From: Rhodopseudomonas sp. P2A-2r
GTDB taxonomy: Bacteria; Pseudomonadota; Alphaproteobacteria; Rhizobiales; Xanthobacteraceae
Assembly (NCBI RefSeq): GCF_026015985.1
Contig: NZ_CP110389.1
Location: forward strand, 4,682,001-4,746,000
Direction: 5' to 3'
Length of the DNA: 64,000 nucleotides
Shown here: positions 1 through 8,938 of the stretch, in pieces
Layout of the letters: each line of letters starts with the position of its first letter
How positions within the stretch are numbered: the first letter of the stretch is position 1
Notes under the pieces: model-generated
What the model saw: only the letters and a program-made list of their open reading frames with translations
Told to the model about the DNA's origin: nothing
Databases searched by the model: none
Made by a program: the position numbers and the translations under genes

Positions 1-1
1 C

Positions 2-619
2 GGCTACGACGTCGACGTCGCCACCACCACCATCAGCGTTGCCGAGAGCAGCCTGTATCCGACCGTCACCCTGCAAGGGAGCGCCAGCCGCTCCAACGAT
101 ACTGACCAGACGCTGGGTACCAAACGCACCGACCAGGCCTCGATCCTCGGCCAGGCCACGGTGCCGATCTATGACGGCGGCCTCGCCGCAGCGCAGACCC
201 GTCAGGCCAAGGAACTGTCGGCGCAAAGCCGCCTGGTGCTCGAACAGGTGCGCAACCAGGCGCGCACCGCCGCCATCGGCGCCTGGGTGTCCAACGAGGG
301 CGCCAAGGCCGCGGTCGCTGCCGCTGAGGCTGAGGTGCGCGCCGCCGGCGTTGCGTTGCAGGGCGTGCAGCGCGAGGCCCAGGGCGGCCAGCGTACCACC
401 GTCGACGTATTGAACTCACAACAGGACCTGGTGTCCGCCAAGGCGCGGCTGATCGGCGCGCAGCGCGACCGCGTCATCGCCTCCTACCAGTTGCTGGCGG
501 CGGTCGGAAAGCTTGACGTCCGGACGCTCGGCCTCAACACGCCGGACTACCTGCCGGAAGTGCACTACCATCAGGTCCGCGACGCCTGGCATGGCCTGCG
601 CACGCCGTCGGGGAAGTAG
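2..619 (+). CDS. TolC-family outer membrane efflux protein (C-terminal part)
   Basis: The reading frame is open from the window edge to the stop at 617-619, so only the last ~205 residues are present. The fragment shows the TolC/OEP pattern: an SLYPTVTLQGSASRSN strand, a VPIYDGGLAAAQTRQAKE segment leading into a long helix, an Ala/Arg/Glu-rich coiled region, then QRTTVDVLNSQQDLVSAKA and a final SYQLLAAVGKLD. These proteins form the outer-membrane and periplasmic channel of type I secretion or RND efflux systems. The RND pump and adaptor at 5.8-10.2 kb are on the other strand, so a partnership with them is only a guess. The start and signal peptide lie outside the window. Confidence 0.9.
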   Translation, partial: GYDVDVATTTISVAESSLYPTVTLQGSASRSNDTDQTLGTKRTDQASILGQATVPIYDGGLAAAQTRQAKELSAQSRLVLEQVRNQARTAAIGAWVSNEGAKAAVAAAEAEVRAAGVALQGVQREAQGGQRTTVDVLNSQQDLVSAKARLIGAQRDRVIASYQLLAAVGKLDVRTLGLNTPDYLPEVHYHQVRDAWHGLRTPSGK

Positions 620-752
620 CGGCGTCTCCAGGTTGATCGAGACCTTCAAGGAAGCGCACCGCAAGTCCTGATCGCGCTTCCGCGGAAATGCGCCCTCTGG
701 TAATCTGACACTCCCGGAGAATAACCAGGAGTGAGAATCAGGTGAGGATCGC

Positions 753-1685
753 ATGATGAAGACATGGACTCTCGGCTGCGCCATGGCGCTGCTCGCTTGC
801 ACAACCGCCGGCGCGCAAGACTGGACCAAATCCAAGTGGGGCCCCGACGACGAGATCGGCGCCGCCAACTACATGAAGCCGGAACTGGTGCTGAAGGCGG
901 CGCAACTGGTGAAGACCGGAAAGGCCTATGCGCTGGGCTTTCCCGTCGGCGCGGAGATGCCGGCCTATCCGCCGCGCGGCTTCAAGATCACCGTGGTGCA
1001 GCCCGGCCAGGCCGGCATCCCCGGCATTGGCCCCAACAAGGCGACCTACAATGACGACATGCTGCAGGGCTGGGTCGGCGTCGGCAGCCAGATGGACGGC
1101 CTCGGCCATCTCGGCATCGAACACGTCTACTACAACGGCAACAAACTGGCCGATTTCGCCGACCCCACCGGGCTGAAGAAGCTCGGTATCGACAAGGTGC
1201 CGCCGCTCGTCAGCCGCGGCGTGCTGCTCGATATGGCCGCTTACTACGGCACCGACGTGGTCAAGGAAGGTACCGCTTTCAACACCAAGGAAATCGAGGA
1301 GGTGGCGAAAAAGCAGGGCGTCGAGATCCGCGAAGGCGACGTGGTGCTGTTTCATACCGGCTGGGCGGGCCTGATCGGCAAGGACAATACGCGCTTCGGT
1401 GCCGGCGAACCGGGACTGGGCGTCGAAGGCGCAAAATACCTCACAGGCAAGGGCGTGGTGGCCGTCGGCGCCGATACCTGGGGCGTGGAGGTGGTGCCCT
1501 TCGAGACCAACAACGTGTTCGAGGTGCACCAGATCCTGCTGGCGATGAACGGCACCTACATTCTCGAAGTCATGAACACGGCCGATCTGGCAAAGGACAA
1601 GGCCTACGAGTTTCTGTTCGTGCTCGGCCAGCCGCGCTTCAAGGGCGGCGTGCAGAGCATGATCAACCCGGTGGCGATCCGCTGA
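753..1685 (+). CDS. Secreted cyclase-family (kynurenine formamidase-like) metal hydrolase
   Basis: The 310-residue protein has a clear N-terminal signal peptide (MMKTWTLGCAMALLACTTAGAQ). The body matches the cyclase/kynurenine-formamidase superfamily: GVGSQMDGLGHLGIEHVYYN occupies the place of the family's metal-binding HxGTHxDxPxH motif, with the first His replaced, and the later segments GDVVLFHTGWAGL and FEVHQILLAMNGTYILE are typical. Members hydrolyse amide or lactone substrates; the substrate here is unknown. ATG at 753 is preceded by GGTGAGG with good spacing. It lies 134 bases after the TolC-like gene with no obvious terminator between, so co-transcription is possible. The altered metal motif leaves activity uncertain. 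Confidence 0.85.
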   Translation: MMKTWTLGCAMALLACTTAGAQDWTKSKWGPDDEIGAANYMKPELVLKAAQLVKTGKAYALGFPVGAEMPAYPPRGFKITVVQPGQAGIPGIGPNKATYNDDMLQGWVGVGSQMDGLGHLGIEHVYYNGNKLADFADPTGLKKLGIDKVPPLVSRGVLLDMAAYYGTDVVKEGTAFNTKEIEEVAKKQGVEIREGDVVLFHTGWAGLIGKDNTRFGAGEPGLGVEGAKYLTGKGVVAVGADTWGVEVVPFETNNVFEVHQILLAMNGTYILEVMNTADLAKDKAYEFLFVLGQPRFKGGVQSMINPVAIR

Positions 1686-1706
1686 TGAGGTGCTGACGGC
1701 GGGCCG

Positions 1707-2915
1707 TCAGTTCGGCGTGCCCGCCGCCAGCCAGGCGGCGATGGTGGCGCGCTCCTCGGGCGTCATCTCGGTGACGTTGCCGGGCGGCATGGCGCTCGAC
1801 CAGGCGGCGTTGCGCCCGATCAGGCGGGCGTAGCGCTTGATGTGCGCGGCATCGTCGAGCTGTACGTTCTTCGGCGCGGTGACGATTCCCGACCATGACG
1901 GCTCGACGGCATGGCACATGCTGCAGCGGGTCGACACGATCTCCTCCACCATGGCGAAGGTCGGCGTCGCCGATGCGGCCGCCCCGCTCGCGATGCGTGG
2001 CCCTGTCCCGGACAGCAGCAGGATGGCGATCATGCCGGCCGCGGCAACGCCCCACACCCACCACGGCGACGGCTTGTCGGCGTGGCGCTGGTTGAAGAAG
2101 TGGCGGATCACCGGCCCGAGCGCCAGCACGATGGCCACGATCAGCCAGTTGTAGCGGGTGGCGTAGAGCAGCGGGTAGTGGTTGCTGATCATCAACACGA
2201 TCACCGGCAGCGTCAGGTAGTTGTTGTGCACCGAGCGCAGCTTGCCGGCCTCGCCCCAGGCCGGATTGGGCGTCTCGCCCTTGAGCAAGGCGGCGACGAT
2301 CTTCTTCTGGTTCGGAATGATCGTGGCGAACACGTTGGCGACCATGATGGTGCCGACGATGGCGCCGATCTGGTTGAAGGCGCCGCGGCCGCTCAGCACA
2401 TGGGTGAAGGCATAGGTCAGCGCCACCAGGAAGACATAGCCGCCGATCGAGAACGCCAGTTCGTTGCGGGCGAGGCCGGAGCGGCATGCCGCCTCATACA
2501 GCAGCCAGGCCAGCGCCAGGCTGACGAGACTGAACAGGCCGGCCTGGATCGCCGTGAGGTCGAGCACCGACTTGTCCACCAGAAACAAGTCGGCCTCGAG
2601 GTAATAGACGATCAGCATCAGCACGAAGCCGGACAGCCAGGTGGTATATGCCTCCCACTTGAACCAGGTCAGTTCGTCCGGCATCGCCTTCGGCGCCACC
2701 ATGTATTTGACGATGCGGTAGAAGCCGCCGCCATGGACCTGCCAGGCCTCGCCCTTGACGCCATCGGGCAGATCGCGGCCCGGCTTCAGGCTGAGGTCGA
2801 GGTGGATGAAGTAGAACGAACTGCCGATCCAGGCCATGGCGGCAACGACGTGCAGCCAGCGGAAGATCAAGCTGCCCCATTCGGTGAGGATCGATTCCCA
2901 GAGCATCGGTGGCAA
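1707..2915 (-). CDS. puuD: Urate hydroxylase PuuD (membrane urate oxidase with cytochrome c domain)
   Basis: This 402-residue protein has about eight hydrophobic segments in the first 300 residues, beginning with SLIFRWLHVVAAMAWIGSSF. It ends in a small c-type cytochrome domain with haem motif CSMCH near residue 335. This arrangement (N-terminal DUF989-like membrane region plus C-terminal cytochrome c) is that of PuuD, which oxidises urate in the membrane and passes electrons to the respiratory chain instead of to oxygen. The Met after three residues (MLWESIL) is an alternative start. It follows the phytochrome gene on the same strand with a 139-base gap; no other purine genes are in the window. 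Confidence 0.88.
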   Translation of the reverse strand: MPPMLWESILTEWGSLIFRWLHVVAAMAWIGSSFYFIHLDLSLKPGRDLPDGVKGEAWQVHGGGFYRIVKYMVAPKAMPDELTWFKWEAYTTWLSGFVLMLIVYYLEADLFLVDKSVLDLTAIQAGLFSLVSLALAWLLYEAACRSGLARNELAFSIGGYVFLVALTYAFTHVLSGRGAFNQIGAIVGTIMVANVFATIIPNQKKIVAALLKGETPNPAWGEAGKLRSVHNNYLTLPVIVLMISNHYPLLYATRYNWLIVAIVLALGPVIRHFFNQRHADKPSPWWVWGVAAAGMIAILLLSGTGPRIASGAAASATPTFAMVEEIVSTRCSMCHAVEPSWSGIVTAPKNVQLDDAAHIKRYARLIGRNAAWSSAMPPGNVTEMTPEERATIAAWLAAGTPN

Positions 2916-3054
2916 GGTCCAGTTCGGGCGGGGTCATGGCGTGATGGCAGCACTATTCATGCATGATGCATGCCGGACGGGCCACCGGCAACCCGTATCC
3001 ACGACGGCGAACGCGATCTCCACGATGGCATGATCGCCACCAACCGCGCAGCGG

Positions 3055-5640
3055 TCAGGGCCGCCTCGCCCTGGCCATGGCGCTGGTCAGCGCCGCGATC
3101 AGCCCGTCGATATCGTAGGGCTTGCGCACGATCGGCACCTCGGCGAGCGACGGCGGGATCAGGCTGCTTTCGCCGTAGCCGGTCGCGAAGACGAACGGGA
3201 TGCCCTGCTCCTTCAAGGCATGCGCGACCGGCAGCGAACTGCCGTTGCCGAGATTGACATCGAGGATGGCGACGTCGGGCCGAATGATCGACAGGCTGTG
3301 CAGCGCTTCCTTGACGGACGACGCCGTCTCGACATTCGAGGCGCCCTCGTTGGCCAGCATGGTCTGGACATCCATGGCGATCAGCAGCTGGTCCTCGACC
3401 ATCAGCACGCTGAGGCCGCGCATCGAAGCCATCGGCTTGTCCTCGACCGCGCGCGGCGGGGCCACCGCTACAGGCGCCGCGTCGGGCCAGGTCACAAACC
3501 GCGCCGGGATCAGCAGCCGAACGCTGACGCCGTCCGGCGCGTAGTCGACGTCGCTTTGGCCACCGAGATCGTAGGGGATGCTGCGGCCGATCAGCATCGA
3601 GCCGAAGCCTGTCCGCTCCGGCGGCGCGACCGCCGGTCCGCCACGCTCGATCCAATTGATGTGGCAATCGTCCTGCCCGGTGCGCTCCCAGCGCAGCGAG
3701 AGCCGTCCGCCGTGGAACGACAGCGCGCCGTACTTGGCGGCATTGGTGGCCAGTTCGTGCAGCACCAGCGCCAGCACCGAATAAGCGCGCGCGTCGAGCT
3801 GCACGTCGGGGCCGTCCACGGCGATCTCTGCCACCGTACCGCGGTACGGCGACAGTTCGGCATCGAGCAGCGCTTTCAATGCGCCGCCGCCGGCGCCGCG
3901 GATCACCTGGTCATGGGCCAGCGACAGCGCCTGGATGCGTCCCTTCAACGACACCACGTAGTCCGCAATGCTGCGTCCGTTGGCGACCGGATGCGACACC
4001 AGCGACTTGATCAGAGCGAGGATGTTCTTGACGCGATGGTTGAGCTCCTCGTTGAGCATCTTCTGGCGCAGGTCGGCCTTGTGCCGCTCATCCGCCAGCA
4101 CCTCGTTGTGCCGCAGCACCACCTCCACCAGCGCGGCGCGGACCGCTTCCGCGCTGTCGCGCTCGCCCTGCAGCCACGGCAGCGACTGTCGCTCCACTTC
4201 CTGCTTCCAGATCGCGAAGCTCTTGCGCGGCGTCAGCCGGTCGCCGAGCGGACCGCTCTCATAGGTCTTGTTGGGATCGCCGCCCCAGTTGACGGTCTGC
4301 GCGACCTCGCGGCGGAAAAATAGCAAATAGTCGCGCGGCAGTTGCGACAGCGGAACTGCGAGCACACCCGACACCTCCGCGCGATAGCCATCGGCGCTGG
4401 GCAACCGTTCCGACAGCGCACTGGTCGCCCAGACCCGCCCCTCCGCCACCGAGCTGATGAAGGCCATCAGCCCGGGCACCGCGCCGGGCGGCGGCGCGCT
4501 GCCGTGAGACGTCCAGCTCTTGTTGAACAACAGGCCGACGCCGTCGCACGACATCAGCTCGCCGAAATCGGCGATGCTGCTCTTCAGCAAATCCTCGGCA
4601 TCGGCATGATGCGAGACGCTGTGCAGCAGCCGGTCGAGATAGCGTTGCGCCCGCTCGCTGGCTTCCAGCTTGCGCTTCTGCACCACCGCCTGCAATTGCA
4701 GCGAAAAGAACTCGCCGAACATCTCGGCGGCAACGCGCTTTTCCATGGACAGCGTGCGCGGCTCGTAGTGGTGGCAGGCGATCAGCCCCCACAGTCTGCC
4801 GTCGCTGACGATGGAGATCGACATCGAGGCGCCGACCCCCATGTTGCGCAGGTATTCGCAATGCACGGAAGAGACGCTGCGCAGGTGCGCGTAGGACAGG
4901 TCGAGCGGCTCTCCGGACTGGTCCAGCACCGGCTCGATGGCGATGCGCTCGCCATTGGCGTTCGCGACGATGCGCAGCGTGTTCTGCAGGTACAGCACCC
5001 GCGCCTGCTGCGGGATATCGCTGGCCGGAAAATGCTGGCCGAGAAAGCTCACCAGATCGCCGCGCCTGGCCTCGCTGATCACCTCGCCGGAACCGTCCTC
5101 GGCGAAACGATAGACCATCACACGGTCATAGCCGAGTGCTGCGCGCAGCAGCCGCGGCGCGGTGGCAAACAGCGTTTCGAGCGTCGAACACTGCCCGATC
5201 CGTCCGATCAGTAGCCGCGCCAGTTCCAGCGGCGGCGTGGCATCAGCCGCATCGACTGGTTCAAATTCGATGATGTTGACGCCCTGATGGCGGTGCGCCG
5301 CGATGTTGAAAATCAGCGGAGAATGCGCGACGCTGACGCCGAGCAACAGGCCGGCACGCGTCATGTTGCCCCACTTCGCGATGGCATTGCCGATGTCGTG
5401 GGCCGCCGTCGCGCCAATCAACGCGTCGAGCGTGCGTCCGTTGATCTCGGAACTGCCGAGACCCAGCATCTGCCCGGCATTGACCGAGTGCCGCCGCACC
5501 GTCCCCAGCGAACTGTCGCAGGCCAGCAGGCAGCCATGGGCCTGCACGCTGCCGGGCACATGGATGGGTTCGCGATCGCAATTGGAGAGATCGACGGCGG
5601 TATCGAGCATGTCGTGCATGTTGATCTCTGGACGCGGCAT
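3055..5640 (-). CDS. Bacteriophytochrome HWE histidine kinase with C-terminal receiver domain
   Basis: Domain order is PAS-GAF-PHY photosensory core, HWE-type kinase, response-regulator receiver. Biliverdin attachment is supported by a Cys near the N-terminus in SNCDREPIHVPGSVQAHG, followed by PASDIP and RSVSSVHCEYLRNMG in the GAF domain. PRKSF marks the PHY tongue. The kinase shows ELNHRVKNILALIKSLVSHP with the phospho-accepting His. The last ~120 residues form a receiver with acidic pair VEDQ, phospho-acceptor in VAILDVNLGNG and a conserved Lys in VRKPYD. Start choice is uncertain: an in-frame GTG lies at 5655, ATG at 5640 and ATG at 5619, the last with a better ribosome site. The protein should be a red/far-red light sensor signalling through an internal and possibly external receiver. 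It precedes puuD on the same strand. Confidence 0.9.
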   Translation of the reverse strand: MPRPEINMHDMLDTAVDLSNCDREPIHVPGSVQAHGCLLACDSSLGTVRRHSVNAGQMLGLGSSEINGRTLDALIGATAAHDIGNAIAKWGNMTRAGLLLGVSVAHSPLIFNIAAHRHQGVNIIEFEPVDAADATPPLELARLLIGRIGQCSTLETLFATAPRLLRAALGYDRVMVYRFAEDGSGEVISEARRGDLVSFLGQHFPASDIPQQARVLYLQNTLRIVANANGERIAIEPVLDQSGEPLDLSYAHLRSVSSVHCEYLRNMGVGASMSISIVSDGRLWGLIACHHYEPRTLSMEKRVAAEMFGEFFSLQLQAVVQKRKLEASERAQRYLDRLLHSVSHHADAEDLLKSSIADFGELMSCDGVGLLFNKSWTSHGSAPPPGAVPGLMAFISSVAEGRVWATSALSERLPSADGYRAEVSGVLAVPLSQLPRDYLLFFRREVAQTVNWGGDPNKTYESGPLGDRLTPRKSFAIWKQEVERQSLPWLQGERDSAEAVRAALVEVVLRHNEVLADERHKADLRQKMLNEELNHRVKNILALIKSLVSHPVANGRSIADYVVSLKGRIQALSLAHDQVIRGAGGGALKALLDAELSPYRGTVAEIAVDGPDVQLDARAYSVLALVLHELATNAAKYGALSFHGGRLSLRWERTGQDDCHINWIERGGPAVAPPERTGFGSMLIGRSIPYDLGGQSDVDYAPDGVSVRLLIPARFVTWPDAAPVAVAPPRAVEDKPMASMRGLSVLMVEDQLLIAMDVQTMLANEGASNVETASSVKEALHSLSIIRPDVAILDVNLGNGSSLPVAHALKEQGIPFVFATGYGESSLIPPSLAEVPIVRKPYDIDGLIAALTSAMARARRP

Positions 5641-5779
5641 TGCAAATGCCGCCACCTTCCATTCGCCGGTACGCGAGGAGCGCCGGTCTATCCTGCGGGA
5701 AGAGCATAACGGCAGAGTGGCCGGTTTGGATCCACGGAGGACTGGAAAAACGCCCGAGCGCCCGATGGGGATCGCCGAA

Positions 5780-8700
5780 TCAGCGTGTTCGCCGCGAGAA
5801 GAACGAGATCAGCACCGGCAGCGTGATCAGGATCACCAGCGGCGCCAGCATCATGCCGGTCACCACCACCACCGCCAACGGCTTCTGCACCTGAGAGCCT
5901 ATGCCCGACGACATGGCCGCCGGCAGCAGACCGATACCCGCCACGATGCAGGTCATCAGCACCGGCCGCAACTGCAGCTCGCCGGTGCGGATCACTGCCT
6001 TGATACGGTCGAGTCCCTCGTCGATCAGCTGGTTATACTGCGACAGGATGATGATGCCGTCCATCACCGCGATACCGAACAGCGCGATGAAGCCGATCGC
6101 CGCCGACACGCTGAAGGGAATGCCGGAGATCAGCAGCCCGAGCACGCCGCCGAAGATCGCCATCGGGATCACGCTCATCGCCAGCATCGTATCGACCATC
6201 GATCCGAAGTTGAAGAACAGCAGCACACCGATCAGCGCGAGGCTGATCGGCACCACGATCGACAGCCGCTTGATCGCATCCTGCAGGTTGCCGAACTCGC
6301 CGACCCATTCGACCCGCGATCCCGGCGGCAGCTGGACCTGCGCGGCGACCTTGTCCTGGGCTTCGCGGATGGCGCTGCCGAGATCGCGCTCGCGCACCGA
6401 GAACTTGATCGGCAGATAGCGTTCCTGGCCTTCGCGATAGATATAGGCCGCGCCCGACACCAGCGAGATATTGGCAACCTCGCTGAGCGGAATCTGCGTG
6501 ATGCTGCCGTTCGGACCGGGGGCACCGATGCGCAGGTTCTGGATCGCCTCGGCGCTCTTGCGATATTCCGGTGCCAGCCGGACGATGATCGGGAAATGCC
6601 GGTCGCTACCCGGCTCGTAGAGATCGCCGGCGGTGTCGCCGCCGATCGCCACCTTGATGGTGGCGTTGATGTCGCCGGGCGCCAGACCGTAACGGGCGGC
6701 CTTGGCGCGATCGATATCGATCTGGATGGTGGGCTGGCCGAGCGAGGTGAAGACCGCAAGATCGGTGACGCCCTGCACGGTGGCCAGCACCGACTTGATC
6801 TTGTTGGCGGTGTCGGTCAGCGCCTGCAGGTCATTGCCGTACAGCTTGATGGAATTCTCGCCCTTCACGCCGGACACCGCCTCCGAGACGTTGTCCTGCA
6901 GATATTGCGAGAAGTTGAATTCGACGCCGGGGAATTTGGTCTGCAGGTCCGTCAGCAATTCGGCGGTCAGCCTGTCCTTGTCCTTGGTGTTCGGCCAATC
7001 CTTGACGGGCTTCAGCGGCGCGAAAAATTCGGCATTGAACAGGCCGGCCGCGTCGGTGCCGTCATCGGGACGGCCATGCTGCGACACCACCGACTCCACT
7101 TCGGGCCGGGCGCGGATCATGCGGCGCATCTCGTTGACGTAGGTGTTGCCCTCCTGCAGCGAGATCGTCGGCGGCAATGTGGCGCGGATCCACAGATTGC
7201 CCTCTTCCAGCTTCGGCAGGAATTCCAGCCCCAGCAGCCGGGCGCAGATCACCGTGAGCACCACGAGGCCGGCGGCGGCGCCCATCACCAGCTTGCGATG
7301 ATCGACCGCCCAGTGCAGCGCCGGCATATAGAGCCTGTGGAACTGGCGCACGATCCAGGTCTCGGTCTCCTGCATGTGCGACGGCAGGATGAGGGCGCTC
7401 AGGGCCGGCGTCACGGTGAAGGTCGCGAGCAGGCCGCCGGCCAGCGCATAGGCATAGGTGCGCGCCATCGGCCCGAAGATGTTGCCCTCGACGCCCGACA
7501 GGGTGAACAGCGGCAGGAAGGCGGCGATGATGATGGCAGCAGCGAAGAAGATCGAGCGCGACACGTCGGCGGACGCGCTGAGGATGGCATGGCTCTTCAT
7601 GCCCATCACGGTGTCGCGCGAAATGTGGCTGCGCTCGGCTTCCGACAGTTCGGTGGTATGCGACAGCCGGCGGAAGATCGCCTCCACCATGATCACCGTG
7701 GCATCGACGATCAGGCCGAAGTCGATGGCGCCGACCGACAGCAGGTTGGCGGACTCGCCGCGCAGCACCAGGATGATGACCGCGAAAAACAGCGCGAACG
7801 GAATCGTGGCGCCGACGATCAGCGCGCTTCTGAGGTTGCCGAGGAACAGCCACTGCAGCAGCACGATCAGGCCGATGCCGACCACCATGTTTTCCAGCAC
7901 GGTGTGGGTGGTCAGGTCGATCAGGTCCTTGCGATCGTAGATGCGCTCGATCCTGACCCCTGGCGGCAGGATCGAGGAGTTGTTGATGGAGGCGACCAGC
8001 GCATGGACGCGCTCGATGGTCGGCGAGCTCTTCTCGCCGCGCCGCATCAGCACGATGCCCTGCACGATGTCGTCGGCCTGGTCGATACCGGCGATGCCGA
8101 GCCGCGGCTTCTCGCCGATGGTGACGGTGGCGACATCCTTGACCAGCACCGGATTGCCGTTGCTCTGCGTGATCATGGTGCTGGCGAGATCGTCGATGGA
8201 ACGGATCAGGCCGACGCCGCGGACCACCGCGGATTGCGAACCGATGTTGACGGTGTTGCCGCCGACATTGATGTTGGCGTTGCCGACCGCGGTCAGCACC
8301 TGCGGCAGCGTCAGGCCGAACGCGACCAGCTTGTTGAAGTCGACCTGCAACTCGTAGGTCTTGGTCTTGCCGCCCCAGCCGGTGACGTCGATGACGCCCG
8401 GCACCGCGCGGAAGCGACGTTGCAGCACCCAGTCCTGCAGGGTCTTGAGATCGAGCACGCTGTAGTTCGGCGGCCCGACCAGACGATAGCGATAGATTTC
8501 GCCGATCGCCGACAGCGGCGAGATGCCCGGCTGCACATTGCCCGGCAGCGGCGACAGCTGCGACAGCCGGTTCAGCACTTGCTGCAGTGCCTCGTCATAG
8601 GTGTAGTCGAAGGAGAACTGCAGCTTGACGTCGGAGAGGCCGTACAGGGAGATGGTGCGGATCGTCTTCAGGTTCTTGATGCCGGCGACCTGGGTCTCTA

Positions 8701-8902
8701 TCGGAATGGTGATGTAGCGCTCGATCTCTTCCGACGACAGTCCGGGCGATTGGGTCACGATGTCGACCATCGGCGGGGTCGGATCGGGATAGGCCTCGAT
8801 GTTGAGCTGGTTGAAGGCGATAAGGCCGCCGATCAGCACGGCGACGAACATCGCCACCATCAGAAAGCGGCGGTTGACGGCAAGGGCAACGAGACGATTC
8901 AT
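5780..8902 (-). CDS. CusA/CzcA-family (heavy-metal-type) RND efflux pump, inner membrane subunit
   Basis: This is a full-length RND pump of 1040 residues. It begins MNRLVALAVNRRFLMVAMFV and has the usual twelve membrane segments and two large periplasmic loops. The fourth membrane segment reads GAIDFGLIVDATVIMVE, retaining the two Asp and one Glu of the proton relay typical of heavy-metal RND pumps. LGLEFLPKLEEGNLWIRATLP is another hallmark. It lies 36 bases after the adaptor gene and is surely co-transcribed with it. The family exports divalent or monovalent metal ions from periplasm or cytoplasm; some members with this signature have been linked to other cations or organics, so the substrate is open. 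No outer-membrane partner is in this operon. Confidence 0.93.
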   Translation of the reverse strand: MNRLVALAVNRRFLMVAMFVAVLIGGLIAFNQLNIEAYPDPTPPMVDIVTQSPGLSSEEIERYITIPIETQVAGIKNLKTIRTISLYGLSDVKLQFSFDYTYDEALQQVLNRLSQLSPLPGNVQPGISPLSAIGEIYRYRLVGPPNYSVLDLKTLQDWVLQRRFRAVPGVIDVTGWGGKTKTYELQVDFNKLVAFGLTLPQVLTAVGNANINVGGNTVNIGSQSAVVRGVGLIRSIDDLASTMITQSNGNPVLVKDVATVTIGEKPRLGIAGIDQADDIVQGIVLMRRGEKSSPTIERVHALVASINNSSILPPGVRIERIYDRKDLIDLTTHTVLENMVVGIGLIVLLQWLFLGNLRSALIVGATIPFALFFAVIILVLRGESANLLSVGAIDFGLIVDATVIMVEAIFRRLSHTTELSEAERSHISRDTVMGMKSHAILSASADVSRSIFFAAAIIIAAFLPLFTLSGVEGNIFGPMARTYAYALAGGLLATFTVTPALSALILPSHMQETETWIVRQFHRLYMPALHWAVDHRKLVMGAAAGLVVLTVICARLLGLEFLPKLEEGNLWIRATLPPTISLQEGNTYVNEMRRMIRARPEVESVVSQHGRPDDGTDAAGLFNAEFFAPLKPVKDWPNTKDKDRLTAELLTDLQTKFPGVEFNFSQYLQDNVSEAVSGVKGENSIKLYGNDLQALTDTANKIKSVLATVQGVTDLAVFTSLGQPTIQIDIDRAKAARYGLAPGDINATIKVAIGGDTAGDLYEPGSDRHFPIIVRLAPEYRKSAEAIQNLRIGAPGPNGSITQIPLSEVANISLVSGAAYIYREGQERYLPIKFSVRERDLGSAIREAQDKVAAQVQLPPGSRVEWVGEFGNLQDAIKRLSIVVPISLALIGVLLFFNFGSMVDTMLAMSVIPMAIFGGVLGLLISGIPFSVSAAIGFIALFGIAVMDGIIILSQYNQLIDEGLDRIKAVIRTGELQLRPVLMTCIVAGIGLLPAAMSSGIGSQVQKPLAVVVVTGMMLAPLVILITLPVLISFFSRRTR

Positions 8903-8938
8903 CCAGATCGGACCTTAGTTGACGAGCCGAAGCTGGAG

